Below are positions 1 to 8,967 of a stretch of 64,000 nt of DNA, piece after piece. The DNA is from Burkholderiales bacterium (GTDB taxonomy: Bacteria > Pseudomonadota > Gammaproteobacteria > Burkholderiales > Burkholderiaceae_B). The notes under the pieces were generated by a model. The model was not told the origin of the DNA and did no database searches. It was given only the letters and a program-made list of their open reading frames with translations. Position numbers and translations under genes: made by a program. The stretch covers positions 1 to 64,000 of the forward strand of contig JAIXTE010000120.1 of assembly GCA_027484315.1 (NCBI GenBank), in the 5' to 3' direction. Position 1 is the stretch's first letter. Each line of letters begins with the position of its first letter.

Positions 1-2
1 CC

Positions 3-251
3 CGGGCGAACTTCATGGTGGCCATGGATGTAGTGGGTTTATTGGCATCGCTTTTGGGGATGATGGCCCTGGGTTGGGTCAAGGCAAAGCACCCCGATGC
101 AATCACTGAGGGCGTATTTGGTGCGCTCCTGGCTCAGTTGTCGACGTTGGCCAGCTACTTCGGGCTCTGTTTGCGTGATGCACACCAGTTTGAGTTCGGT
201 TCAAGCCGAGGCAGCAAGGAAAAGAGTGAGCTGCTCAATGGGCAGAAGTGA
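3..251 (+). CDS. Partial ORF, small membrane protein of an integrated element
   Basis: The frame is open to the left window edge, so this is probably the C-terminal part of a longer gene; an internal ATG lies at 15. Two hydrophobic stretches (around VVGLLASLLGMMALGW and GALLAQLSTLASYFGLC) are followed by a charged, Ser/Lys-rich tail. A small protein with two or three membrane segments at the end of a tRNA-integrated element would suit a phage holin, but I recognise no family and the holin idea is inference only. It sits about 500 bp inside the candidate attachment site at 754-798. Confidence 0.35.
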   Translation, partial: RANFMVAMDVVGLLASLLGMMALGWVKAKHPDAITEGVFGALLAQLSTLASYFGLCLRDAHQFEFGSSRGSKEKSELLNGQK

Positions 252-351
252 TCGGGGAGGGTGGAGGCCGTTTGAGTATGGGTTTCGCCCGGCCTCCTGA
301 CCAACTGGCATCTGGTCGCACGATATGTGCCTGGTTGAATACAAATAGTTC

Positions 352-549
352 CTACCCTTCAACACCTGGTTCACGCTCGAAGCTGCCGCATCCTGAGCCA
401 TCAACGATTTTGAGTTGGACGCCGCCTAAGCTGCAGCGCCAGCGGCCTTGCTCAGGCCCACCAGGGTGAATGAGCAGACGAACATGACTGCATATCTCAC
501 ATTTGAGTAGTGGGCGGGGGAATGGTGTGATTTCAGGTAGGCTGGTCAT
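352..549 (-). CDS. Possible small Cys-rich protein
   Basis: This 65-residue ORF has a Cys pattern that looks selected: C-E-I-C-S-H near residue 17, then W-R-C and G-C-G-S-F. Four spaced cysteines with an aromatic after the last one resemble the small zinc-ribbon-like proteins common in phages and integrative elements. The start ATG is at 549 and its ribosome binding site is weak. The neighbours are the truncated membrane ORF and the att site, so it would be element cargo. It could equally be a chance ORF. Confidence 0.3.
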   Translation of the reverse strand: MTSLPEITPFPRPLLKCEICSHVRLLIHPGGPEQGRWRCSLGGVQLKIVDGSGCGSFEREPGVEG

Positions 550-602
550 TCGCCCAGTATATGTGATTCAACCTAAAAGAACTGATTGAATAAACAGTGT
601 TT

Positions 603-707
603 GGTGCTAACTTAGAGGTTGGTATTTTGCGTGAAGTAGTTCCGCAAAAAAATTAGCACCCAGTATTCATGCGGGTTTCAAGGCATGCAAAAAAACTTTT
701 TGCGGAA
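603..707. repeat. Overlapping inverted repeats next to the attachment site
   Basis: GGTGCTAA (603-610) is complementary to TTAGCACC (653-660). TTTTGCG (625-631) pairs with CGCAAAA (643-649). TTCCGCAAAAA (640-650) pairs with TTTTTGCGGAA (697-707). The T-rich GCG motif therefore appears three times in alternating orientation within 100 bp of the tRNA fragment. Arm-type binding sites for an integrase or excisionase look like this; that role is inferred. Confidence 0.5.
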
Positions 708-753
708 TGGAATTCGATGTTAACTAATTGATTCTATTTAATTCCACGCCAGC

Positions 754-798
754 CTGTTAATCCGCAGGTCCCTGGTTCGAGTCCAGGTCGGGGAGCCA
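754..798 (+). other. Partial tRNA-Asn 3' end, candidate att site
   Basis: The 45 bases match the 3' half of a tRNA-Asn (GTT): anticodon-loop region with GTTAAT, variable loop, T-arm with GGTTCGAGTCC, the 3' acceptor strand and an encoded CCA ending at 798. The upstream sequence is A+T-rich and cannot form a D-arm or the 5' acceptor strand, so this is not a functional tRNA gene. Such 3' fragments are left when a tyrosine-recombinase element integrates into a tRNA gene. On this strand the element would lie to the left, with the intact tRNA outside the window. Confidence 0.75.
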
Positions 799-816
799 AA
801 TACTGAAGAAGAATCT

Positions 817-855
817 AGCCCTTACGGTAAATAGCCGAAAGGGCTTTTTTCTTTT
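817..855 (+). terminator. Rho-independent terminator of the former tRNA unit
   Basis: AGCCCTT and AAGGGCT form a 7-bp stem around a short loop, followed by TTTTTTCTTTT. It lies 19 bp after the tRNA CCA end and presumably terminated the intact tRNA-Asn transcript before integration. Confidence 0.75.
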
Positions 856-952
856 CTGGGCTGGTCGGTATGTATTCGGTACGAAAGGGGACGAATTTCT
901 GCGGCTTTGAAACGCACTTTTGATCAACTCAGCGTGTTTCACCAATGCAACA

Positions 953-983
953 AAAGTTTCGCTTCTAGATCTGACGAAACTTT
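953..983. repeat. Inverted repeat upstream of umuD
   Basis: AAAGTTTCG (953-961) and CGAAACTTT (975-983) are perfect 9-bp arms around a 13-base spacer. No T-run follows. It may be a regulatory site or the transcript end of something upstream; function unknown. Confidence 0.4.
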
Positions 984-994
984 CCTGATCTGAA

Positions 995-1038
995 TTGAAT
1001 AAATGTTGATACTCAAGATATACTGTTTATGTATACAG
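995..1038 (+). promoter_or_regulatory. umuDC promoter with consensus LexA (SOS) box
   Basis: CTGT-TTATGTAT-ACAG at 1023-1038 fits the CTGT-N8-ACAG LexA operator exactly. A promoter with TTGAAT (995-1000), an 18-bp spacer and TATACT (1019-1024) overlaps its left half, so bound LexA would block RNA polymerase. This marks the downstream umuDC pair as damage-inducible. Confidence 0.88.
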
Positions 1039-1127
1039 TATTTATCATGTGAGTAGTTCAATGTCCCAGATTTCTCCCCCCTCCAATATCCAAGTGTGCT
1101 GCTGAAACCCTGTCTCAGTCTCCAAGG

Positions 1128-1550
1128 TTGATTGCTGAGAGTCCAACGGGCCATCATCGAATGCGCCTTGTTTCGCACAGGCTCTCAGCGGGTTTTCCAT
1201 CTCCTGCGGCTGACTACGCGGAAGACGGGTTGGACCTGAATGACTACCTGGTGCGCAACAAGCCGGCATCCTTCATGTTCACGGTGAAAGGCGACTCCAT
1301 GATGAATGCCGGCATTGTGGAAGGCGACAAGGTCATTGTTGATCGATCCGTCAACGCCAAAAGCAAAGACATTGTGGTGGCGGTGGTGAACGGTGAATAC
1401 ACCATCAAGCGGCTGTACAAAACCACTGCGAAAGTGGAATTGCGGCCAGAGAACCCGGCATACCAGCCCATCGTGTTCAAAGAGGGCAGCGAGCTGGAAA
1501 TTTGGGGTGTGGTTGTGGGGGTAGTGCGCCGCTATGGAAACCAACGCTAA
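1128..1550 (+). CDS. umuD: UmuD, self-cleaving subunit of DNA polymerase V
   Basis: UmuD is cleaved on RecA filaments to UmuD', which joins UmuC to form the translesion polymerase. The cleavage region reads [11 protein letters not shown] (Ala-Gly bond). The catalytic Ser lies in GDSMMNAG and the general-base Lys in NGEYTIKRL, as in the LexA/S24 peptidase family. The start is unclear. An ATG at 1061 lies 22 bp after the LexA box but runs into a stop after 14 codons; removing one C from the six-C run at 1076-1081 would join it to this frame and give a normal N-terminus. As written, the usable start is TTG 1128 or ATG 1161. The gene overlaps umuC by 17 bp. Confidence 0.85.
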   Translation: MIAESPTGHHRMRLVSHRLSAGFPSPAADYAEDGLDLNDYLVRNKPASFMFTVKGDSMMNAGIVEGDKVIVDRSVNAKSKDIVVAVVNGEYTIKRLYKTTAKVELRPENPAYQPIVFKEGSELEIWGVVVGVVRRYGNQR

Positions 1551-2844
1551 AGAAATCAAAACCAAGCCGATTTTTGCGCTGGTTGATGTGAACAATTTCT
1601 ATGTGTCTTGCGAGCGGGTGTTCAACCCCAGGCTTGAAGGTGTGCCCATGGTGGTGCTGTCGAATAACGATGGCTGCGCTGTGGCCCGCAGTGCTGAGGC
1701 CAAGGCCCTAGGTGTGAAGATGGGTGAACCCTGGCACAAGCTGAAAGACTTGGCGAAGCAGCACGGCATTCTGGCTTATTCATCTAACTACACCCTGTAC
1801 GGCGACATGAGCCAGCGTGCAGTGGAAGTACTGTCCACTTTCACCCCAAATCTTGAGGTGTACAGCGTTGATGAAAGTTTTCTTCAAATTGAATCGGTGC
1901 TGAAGCTTTACCCATCGGCAACTGACATGGGGCACCACATGCGCGAGCGCATGCGCCAGTGGTTGGGCTTGCCTGTGTGTGTGGGCATTGGCCCCACCAA
2001 AACCCTGGCCAAGTTGGCCAACCACATGGCCAAGAAGATGTTGCAATTCAATGGTGTGTGCGACTTGCATGCAATACCCAGGGCCGAGCGCGTTCAGTTG
2101 ATGGCCACAATTGATGTGAGCGAGGTGTGGGGCGTTGGCAGGCGAGTGGCTGCCCGTTTGAACGAGATGGGTATTTACACGGTGCTGGATTTGCGAAACG
2201 CAAAACCTGCTGAAATTCGCAAACACTTCAACGTGGTGATGGAACGCACCTGCCAGGAACTTCGTGGTGTGCCTTGTTTGGAATTGGAGGATGTTGCGCC
2301 CGACAAACAACAAATCATGAGTTCGAAAAGTTTTGGGCAACCGGTCACAGAAGTAAGCGACCTTTGCGAGGCGATCTCTGCTTACGTAGAAAGGGCGGCC
2401 CAAAAACTGCGAGCGCAACAATCACTGACGGGTGGTTTGTATGTGTTTCTTCGCACCAACCCGTTTGATCCGAAAGCTGCACAATACAGTGCGAACCACC
2501 ATGTGTCGTTCGGTGTTCCAACAGACGACACCCGGTTGATTTCAGACCTTGCGGTGCAGGTCATCAAACACTTGTTCAAGCCCGGTTTTGTGTACAAAAA
2601 AGCGGGTGTGATGCTGACGGGTCTGAGCGAAAAAGCGAGCCATCAGCATGACCTTTTTGCAGACACCGCAGGGCAAGATAAATCTGCCAAGTTGATGAAA
2701 GCCTTGGATGAAATCAACGGCAGGTTTGGGCGTGATTCGCTGATTTGCGCATCGAGTGGTTTTGATCGAAGGTGGGCGATGAGGTGCAGTAATCGGAGCC
2801 CGAAGTACACCACTTGTTGGAGCGAGGCGCCAATTGTATTCTAG
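1534..2844 (+). CDS. umuC: UmuC, catalytic subunit of DNA polymerase V (Y-family)
   Basis: The protein has 436 residues, full length for UmuC. Y-family catalytic motifs are visible: the first metal-binding Asp in [14 protein letters not shown] and the Asp-Glu pair in VYSVDESF. The helix-hairpin-helix region follows ([13 protein letters not shown]), then the little-finger domain, and the conserved end R-W-A-M-R-C near the C-terminus. The polymerase copies past lesions with low fidelity after UmuD cleavage. The 17-bp overlap with umuD suggests translational coupling, and transcription should be controlled by the LexA box at 1023-1038. Confidence 0.95.
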   Translation: METNAKEIKTKPIFALVDVNNFYVSCERVFNPRLEGVPMVVLSNNDGCAVARSAEAKALGVKMGEPWHKLKDLAKQHGILAYSSNYTLYGDMSQRAVEVLSTFTPNLEVYSVDESFLQIESVLKLYPSATDMGHHMRERMRQWLGLPVCVGIGPTKTLAKLANHMAKKMLQFNGVCDLHAIPRAERVQLMATIDVSEVWGVGRRVAARLNEMGIYTVLDLRNAKPAEIRKHFNVVMERTCQELRGVPCLELEDVAPDKQQIMSSKSFGQPVTEVSDLCEAISAYVERAAQKLRAQQSLTGGLYVFLRTNPFDPKAAQYSANHHVSFGVPTDDTRLISDLAVQVIKHLFKPGFVYKKAGVMLTGLSEKASHQHDLFADTAGQDKSAKLMKALDEINGRFGRDSLICASSGFDRRWAMRCSNRSPKYTTCWSEAPIVF

Positions 2845-3212
2845 GGTAAGTTTTATGCGTTGATAAACTGCGGTAAATATGATGTCGATCCTGGGCGCCT
2901 AGTTTTTACTTTTAAACTCATCTCTTGTATGAAGATATTATTCTAGATGGCGTGTTGATAGAAGGAGTGTTGATGCACCCAAAAAGGAGCCTCGTAAAGA
3001 CTGATGGATTAGTGAGGTTTTTATAAGTCTAGTAGTTTAATCAGGGTGAAGTAAGGACCGCCAGGTAACATCTTTGTGAACACAAATATAACAACAGTAA
3101 AGCTGCGTTAAAACCAGAGTGAATACCCATTAATAAGTGGGGTAAGTAAATGATCCTTTAAATTTAAGTGGTCTGGTGAAAATGCGGCAATGAGGATTTA
3201 GGAAACTTTTTA
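2845..3212. other. Gene-free spacer, A+T-rich
   Basis: I see no credible coding sequence, tRNA or terminator in these 368 bases. The stretch is clearly richer in A+T than umuDC and must contain the promoter of the large helicase gene. A weak purine-rich ribosome binding site lies just before the ATG at 3213. Confidence 0.6.
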
Positions 3213-6200
3213 ATGACCAAGTCGTTCAGCTTTGACTCTCTTTTAGCACTTAGAAAAAAACTGCTTGATCTCACGAACAGAAATTCGCTACTCAATTTTA
3301 AGCATCCTGTTGGTAAGTGTGTAAGGCTCGTCGACGAGCTACCTGACCAAGTTTTCGCTGATCTCACAAATGGAAAGGTGTTCCGGATTGAGGCATTGAA
3401 AGAGCCAACAGAGGATGAGCTCATTGAGGCTGGGTTTGTTGAAACAGATGAGCAGGGACGTCAGATCGTTAAAGAACCCAGGTCTGAAGTATGGGCAAAG
3501 TTCCTAAAAATCAACTCTAGCTATGACCTTCCTCTGCCTGGCGAACATGGCTCTAGCAAGACCAGACACAGTGATCTTGCTCTACAAACCTTGTTGTATC
3601 CACCAAATCTTGAGTCGGTTGCACAGAAATTACGCTCCGTCGCAAAAACGGCAATTGAGGAAAGTGGCTCAAATGTATTGTTTTTGGCCGTTGGTTTTCT
3701 TGAGTGGTATGAGGATCGAACCTCGCAGTTAAAGCGATTGGCTCCTTTGTTTACCGTGCCTGTTGAAATTGATCGTGAGTTTCAACGGGGTAGGCAAGTT
3801 TTTACATTGACCCAGCTCGATGATGTCGTTTTCTCTAACGAGACTCTTAAACAGAAGCTTCTTCAAGAATTCGGTATAGAAATCCCGGAGATCGATGAAG
3901 ACGAAACTCCTGAAAAGTACTTTACCAGAGTAGAGTTTGCGATTCGTGAAGTTGATGAAAGATGGCAAATTCGCAGGTATATGACGGTTGGTGTTTTTAA
4001 CTTCACCAAACAGGCCATGTATGAGGATTTAAACCCTGCAAATTGGCCAGATGGTGCAAAGTTGGAAGAGCACCCTATCATTCAAAAGTTTTTCTCGAGT
4101 CAGGTCGGTTCTGAATCAGATGATGGGACTTTTGATGCAGAACATGCGATCGACGCGATGCATGCGAGAGTGCACGAGCTTTATCCCCTAATTAGTGATG
4201 CAGACAGCTCTCAGCATAGTGCGATTGTTGATGCAATTCAGGGTAAGAGTCTGGTCATCGAAGGGCCTCCAGGTACAGGTAAAAGTCAAACGATCACCAA
4301 CCTAATTGCAGCAGCTATCAACAATGGGAAGAGTGTGCTCTTTGTTGCTGAGAAAATGGCCGCATTGAATGTGGTAAAGGATCGATTGTCTCAATCGGGT
4401 CTTGGTGACTTTTGCTTTGAACTTCATAGCCACAAAATCAAGAAAACAGAAGTTATCGAAGGTCTGCGCGAGCGTGTTCGCCGTGCAGAAGTTAAAGCTC
4501 CAAAAGACATAGATAGAAAAATCGAGCGATATGAGGAGCTAAAAAATAGTCTTAATGAATATGTTCAGCTGATTAATTCGCAATGGCACCAAACTGGGCT
4601 TTCGATACACGAAATTTTGACTGGTGCGGTTAGGTATCGTGATCAGCTACATGACCTTAATCTTGATGATGTTCGGTTATCTAGTATTGACTCCAAAAAG
4701 TTAACAGCGAGTGATATCGCACGTCTCATTGATGATCAGGGTTTGCTTCGAACCGTTTACGACAAGATGTCGGAGCAAGCACCTAATGGAACCATGGAGT
4801 CGCATTACTGGTATGGGGTAGGTTTAACAGATGACGCTGTGGCAGGACTGAAGGCAACCATCGCTAAACTTGAAGAGTGGCAAGTTGCGATAGGAGCTAC
4901 AAACGAATATTTACAAGGTCTTAATCAAACAGGACTGATCAGCGTAAACGCAACTCAGTCAGTGGCTTCGCTTGAAAAATGCACTCAGGCGTTAGATGCG
5001 CTGCCATCACTGGATGATCCTCGTTACCTAGAAGTTTATAGATCTATGGATGGTCAACCTTATGATTTGTGTGTAGCTGTTGACTGTATCAAGGAATTTC
5101 AAAAATTAACGACTACATTGGGTCCTGTCTATGGTCTGAATAAGATTGAAGACAGTGAATTGAGTCGAAACATCAACAGCTTGGCCAAGGTTTGCTCTGG
5201 AGTTGGGCTAGATACAAATTCAACTTGGTCTGACATTCAAGTAATTGCTGGTGAATTGAATGATCTTAAAAACAGCGCTAGTGGACTCTTGCTGAAACTA
5301 AAGCCCGTGGTTGATGCATTACCGCAATTGACTCAAAGAGGTTGTCTTGGATTTGATGCTCGTGGGCTCAGGGACTTGATTCGCTTCATTGAGCTCGGTG
5401 CTCAACTGGATCAAGAGTTATATGCTGCGCGTTCTGAAATATTCGATCGACCAGAGATTGACCCAATCTTGGAGTCTATGGTGCCTCAGTTGGAAGTTCT
5501 TGTGTCTTTGCGCAGCGAGCTATCAGATAGATATGAGCTGGACAAATTGCCTGCCTCGGAACAAGTATCTGCCATAGCCAAGGAAGTAGCCAACGGCAAT
5601 TTGTTTAGCTGGTTTAGCTCGGCTTGGCGCGCCAAAAGGGGTGAACTCAAGTCGTACTCAAAAGCGTTAAAGCCCAAAGTTTCAGAAATTCTGCTGGATT
5701 ATGAAAAGCTCGTAGATTACAAAATCAGAATGCAGAAACTAGCGGCCACAAACGAGACTGAATCAGGCCTTTCATTGGGCAGTTATTTCAAAGGCATTGA
5801 TACGCCGATTGATCGCTGTCTGAAAATCAGATCTTGGTTCAAGTCTGTACGGACAGAGTTCGGCGTCGGTTTTGACAATAGAGTGATGATTGGTACCGCA
5901 CTCCTAACGTTGGATGCGAACTACCTGGCAGGTATTAAGGGTTTGTTTGATCAGGGGTGTGTCACTGCTTCCAGGGAAATGCTGGGCAAGTATGAGGCAT
6001 TGTTATCCAGAACGTCTGTGCTTGCCAAAGAATCGGAATTCTTGCCAGTTAATGCGTCAATTGATCGTCTTCAGGATGTCATCTCGGCTATTCATTCAAA
6101 GTTCTGCTCAGTTACCGAACATCAAGATGTCAAAGTGAAGACTTTAGTATCGAATCTTGCGAAGCTTGAAAAGACACAAGAGCTTATGAGGGATTGGACT

Positions 6201-8693
6201 CAAAAAATAACAGTGTCTTCCTTCTTGCGAGACCACTTTGGTGTTGATTTAAGACCTCAGGCTTCTTTAAAAGATCATCTGCGTGTTGCTCAAGAACTCT
6301 GCCAACTCTTTGAGGCGACTGACCTTAGTGAATTGGTGAAAGAATCTCTTCTCGAGCGGTCGGATCTCACCCGATTAAATGAACTGTTGAGTGCACGCAA
6401 AGAATTTGCTGACCAACTTTCGTTGCTAGCGAGAAAGAAAGATGCTTTCAGAAAAGCAGGTCTAGTTGATATCAAAAAATGGCAAAGATCAGAGGAGGGT
6501 GTTTCCCTAAGTGATCTATCCGAGATCAACGAAAGAGCACTTGCTAAACCGACTTGGTTAGAAACGTGGGTTAGCTATCTGGGTTTGCGTGAAAAGCTTG
6601 ACTCTCGCGGAATGGGCGCGTTGTTAAATGCCATTGAGAGTGGAGTAGTTAAAACTGCAGATTTAGAAACTGTATGTAGATTTGCTCTGCTGAATCAGCT
6701 TGCAGAACAGATAAGAAACTCCACTACGATTTTCAAGGATTTTAATGGACTTCAAATTGAAGCGCTTAGGCAGCAATTCAAGGAATACGATCAGGAATTA
6801 CTGAAGTTACATCAAGCGAAAATTGCGGCTACCGTCGGCCAACATAAAGTCCCGAGAGGCATTAGTGGAGGGCTGAAAAGCGAGCTCAGTGATTTCGCGC
6901 TGATCAATCATTTGATCGGCCTACAGAAACCACGCATCACTATTCGAAGTCTAGTGAAACGAGCAGGCCCGGCAATCCAGGCGCTGAAGCCTGTGTTCAT
7001 GATGAGCCCGATGTCTGTGGCTCAGTTTTTGCCTCCAGGTGAGCTTAAATTTGACATGCTGATTATGGACGAGGCATCACAAATTCGACCTGAAGACGCC
7101 CTGGGTGCCATTGCACGCGGATCGAAGGTTGTGATTGTGGGTGACCCCAAACAATTGCCACCCACAAGTTTCTTTCAAAAGTCCGTTGAAAATGATGAGG
7201 ATGATGAAGAGACTACAATCGAGAGCACAGAGAGCATTCTGGAAACGGCAAGCCCCTTGCTCTCAAAGAGACGTTTGCGCTGGCATTATCGATCCCGTCA
7301 TGAATCCTTGATTGCCTTTTCAAACACGCAGTTTTATGACAGCGATTTGGTGATTTTCCCCAGTCCGTTTGCAGAAAGCGCTGAGTTTGGGGTGAAGTTT
7401 CACTACCAGCCACAGGGATTCTTCGCTAGTGGCAAAGGCAACGGAAGAAACACCCCTGAAGCCCGTTCGGTGGCCAAGTTCTTGTTTCAATCAATGATTG
7501 ATAGACCAGATGAATCAATCGGTGCCGTTGCTATGAACTCTGAACAGCGAGACACGATTGAAGCTGAGTTCGAAAAGCTTCTTGCCGAGGACAGGATTGC
7601 TCAGCAAGCATTCTTGAGCAACGCGCAGTCAAAAGAGCCGCTTTTCATCAAGAACCTCGAGAATGTCCAAGGTGATGAACGTGATGTGATCGTGATTTCG
7701 ATGACATATGGGCCCGATAAACCTAGCGGCAATGTGATGGCCCAACGTTTCGGACCGATTAACCAGTCAAGTGGCTGGCGACGTTTGAATGTGCTATTCA
7801 CACGCTCAAAGAAGCGTATGCATATTTTCTCCAGCATGCGCTCAGGTCACATCCTCGCCGACGAAACCTCTTCGAAGGGCAAGTTAGCTTTAAAGAACTT
7901 CTTGGATTTTGCTGAGAGAAAGACTTTGGTTCATCCGGAGTTTTTTGGTCGTAGCGAAGACAGTCACTTCGAGGTTTCGGTTCGTACCGAGCTTGAAAAG
8001 CACGGTTACGAATGTGTGCCTCAATTAGGTGTTGCAGGATATTTCCTTGACTTAGCTGTAAAAGATCCGGGAATGCCTGGTCGTTTTCTTTTGGGAATTG
8101 AATGCGATGGGGCTAGCTATCATTCAGCCAAAAGCGCACGGGATCGCGATCGTTTGCGTCAGCAGATTCTGGAGGGTCTGGGATGGACAATCCTTAGAAT
8201 TTGGTCAACAGATTGGTTCAAAAATCCGGATTCTCAGTTACGCCCCATTTTGCGAGCTTTGGAGAGTTTGCGAACTGAGGTTAGCCAGTCTGAGTTAGAG
8301 AATACCGACACAATTTCGGATGTTTTCTTGTCTTCGCCGGCAGATTTATATCAAGGTGATGAATATGAAGATGAAGACCAGGGCGCTGAAAGTGCAGTAA
8401 TTGAGATTGAGCGCGAAGTAGAGCAAATCGAAGGTCGGGAAAAACGGACGCTTAGTTTGAGGGATGTATTAAATAACTTTGATCAAGAATATATACGACC
8501 CAGATTTGTGGATACGAGGGACGAGGCAAGGCTTCTACGGCCTGAAATCCTCGATTATTTGCTGGCAGAAAGACCTTGTACCTTAGCCGAGTTCCAAGAG
8601 TTCGTCCCAGCCTACGTGCGTGTTAAGACGGATGCACGTGAGGCCAAAGAGTTTTTGGACGATGTTTTGGACTTGATTGCTTTGCATGGGTAA
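3213..8693 (+). CDS. Giant DUF4011-type SF1 helicase with C-terminal Vsr-like nuclease domain
   Basis: The protein has 1826 residues. The N-terminus (LRKKLLDLTNRNSLLNF) is typical of the DUF4011 domain. A P-loop GPPGTGKS lies at residues 351-358, but the Walker B DEAS is only at 1286-1289 and GDPKQLPP at 1310-1317, leaving about 900 mainly helical residues between them. Later helicase motifs include RRLRWHYRSRHESLI and the VQGDERDV region. A PD-(D/E)XK/Vsr-like nuclease (REase_MTES_1575 type) follows around residue 1630 (GIECDGASYH, then SARDRDRLRQ and LRIWSTDWF). The family is frequent in defence islands and is thought to act on foreign nucleic acid; the exact reaction is not established to my knowledge. 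It is monocistronic and A+T-richer than its neighbours, suggesting transfer. Confidence 0.85.
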   Translation: MTKSFSFDSLLALRKKLLDLTNRNSLLNFKHPVGKCVRLVDELPDQVFADLTNGKVFRIEALKEPTEDELIEAGFVETDEQGRQIVKEPRSEVWAKFLKINSSYDLPLPGEHGSSKTRHSDLALQTLLYPPNLESVAQKLRSVAKTAIEESGSNVLFLAVGFLEWYEDRTSQLKRLAPLFTVPVEIDREFQRGRQVFTLTQLDDVVFSNETLKQKLLQEFGIEIPEIDEDETPEKYFTRVEFAIREVDERWQIRRYMTVGVFNFTKQAMYEDLNPANWPDGAKLEEHPIIQKFFSSQVGSESDDGTFDAEHAIDAMHARVHELYPLISDADSSQHSAIVDAIQGKSLVIEGPPGTGKSQTITNLIAAAINNGKSVLFVAEKMAALNVVKDRLSQSGLGDFCFELHSHKIKKTEVIEGLRERVRRAEVKAPKDIDRKIERYEELKNSLNEYVQLINSQWHQTGLSIHEILTGAVRYRDQLHDLNLDDVRLSSIDSKKLTASDIARLIDDQGLLRTVYDKMSEQAPNGTMESHYWYGVGLTDDAVAGLKATIAKLEEWQVAIGATNEYLQGLNQTGLISVNATQSVASLEKCTQALDALPSLDDPRYLEVYRSMDGQPYDLCVAVDCIKEFQKLTTTLGPVYGLNKIEDSELSRNINSLAKVCSGVGLDTNSTWSDIQVIAGELNDLKNSASGLLLKLKPVVDALPQLTQRGCLGFDARGLRDLIRFIELGAQLDQELYAARSEIFDRPEIDPILESMVPQLEVLVSLRSELSDRYELDKLPASEQVSAIAKEVANGNLFSWFSSAWRAKRGELKSYSKALKPKVSEILLDYEKLVDYKIRMQKLAATNETESGLSLGSYFKGIDTPIDRCLKIRSWFKSVRTEFGVGFDNRVMIGTALLTLDANYLAGIKGLFDQGCVTASREMLGKYEALLSRTSVLAKESEFLPVNASIDRLQDVISAIHSKFCSVTEHQDVKVKTLVSNLAKLEKTQELMRDWTQKITVSSFLRDHFGVDLRPQASLKDHLRVAQELCQLFEATDLSELVKESLLERSDLTRLNELLSARKEFADQLSLLARKKDAFRKAGLVDIKKWQRSEEGVSLSDLSEINERALAKPTWLETWVSYLGLREKLDSRGMGALLNAIESGVVKTADLETVCRFALLNQLAEQIRNSTTIFKDFNGLQIEALRQQFKEYDQELLKLHQAKIAATVGQHKVPRGISGGLKSELSDFALINHLIGLQKPRITIRSLVKRAGPAIQALKPVFMMSPMSVAQFLPPGELKFDMLIMDEASQIRPEDALGAIARGSKVVIVGDPKQLPPTSFFQKSVENDEDDEETTIESTESILETASPLLSKRRLRWHYRSRHESLIAFSNTQFYDSDLVIFPSPFAESAEFGVKFHYQPQGFFASGKGNGRNTPEARSVAKFLFQSMIDRPDESIGAVAMNSEQRDTIEAEFEKLLAEDRIAQQAFLSNAQSKEPLFIKNLENVQGDERDVIVISMTYGPDKPSGNVMAQRFGPINQSSGWRRLNVLFTRSKKRMHIFSSMRSGHILADETSSKGKLALKNFLDFAERKTLVHPEFFGRSEDSHFEVSVRTELEKHGYECVPQLGVAGYFLDLAVKDPGMPGRFLLGIECDGASYHSAKSARDRDRLRQQILEGLGWTILRIWSTDWFKNPDSQLRPILRALESLRTEVSQSELENTDTISDVFLSSPADLYQGDEYEDEDQGAESAVIEIEREVEQIEGREKRTLSLRDVLNNFDQEYIRPRFVDTRDEARLLRPEILDYLLAERPCTLAEFQEFVPAYVRVKTDAREAKEFLDDVLDLIALHG

Positions 8694-8967
8694 TTTCTAT
8701 TGGCGTTGTCGTGATTTGACGAAATGGCTGAAATGAGAATTGGTGACGTCTGCGAGAGACGGGCCCTAGGCTCAATATCTTAGATGGGCGATTGTCACTA
8801 GTGCAGATACAGCCCTTGTGAATAACCGTAAGCTTGCTTGTCAAGGTAACAGTTAAAATAGACCTGTCCTGCTCACGGAGTGACCTGACTGCACCGAGTC
8901 TTTAAACACACAATTCACATTCAGGTACCCTCTTAACCTCCAAGGGTAAACATCTCAAAAGGTAGAT

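Noticed and set aside
740-798. Complete tRNA gene
   Set aside because: No D-arm or 5' acceptor strand upstream; only the 3' half is present.
1061-1105. Separate 14-codon leader peptide before umuD
   Set aside because: Possible, but a one-base frameshift in a six-C run explains the layout better; reported as a finding instead.
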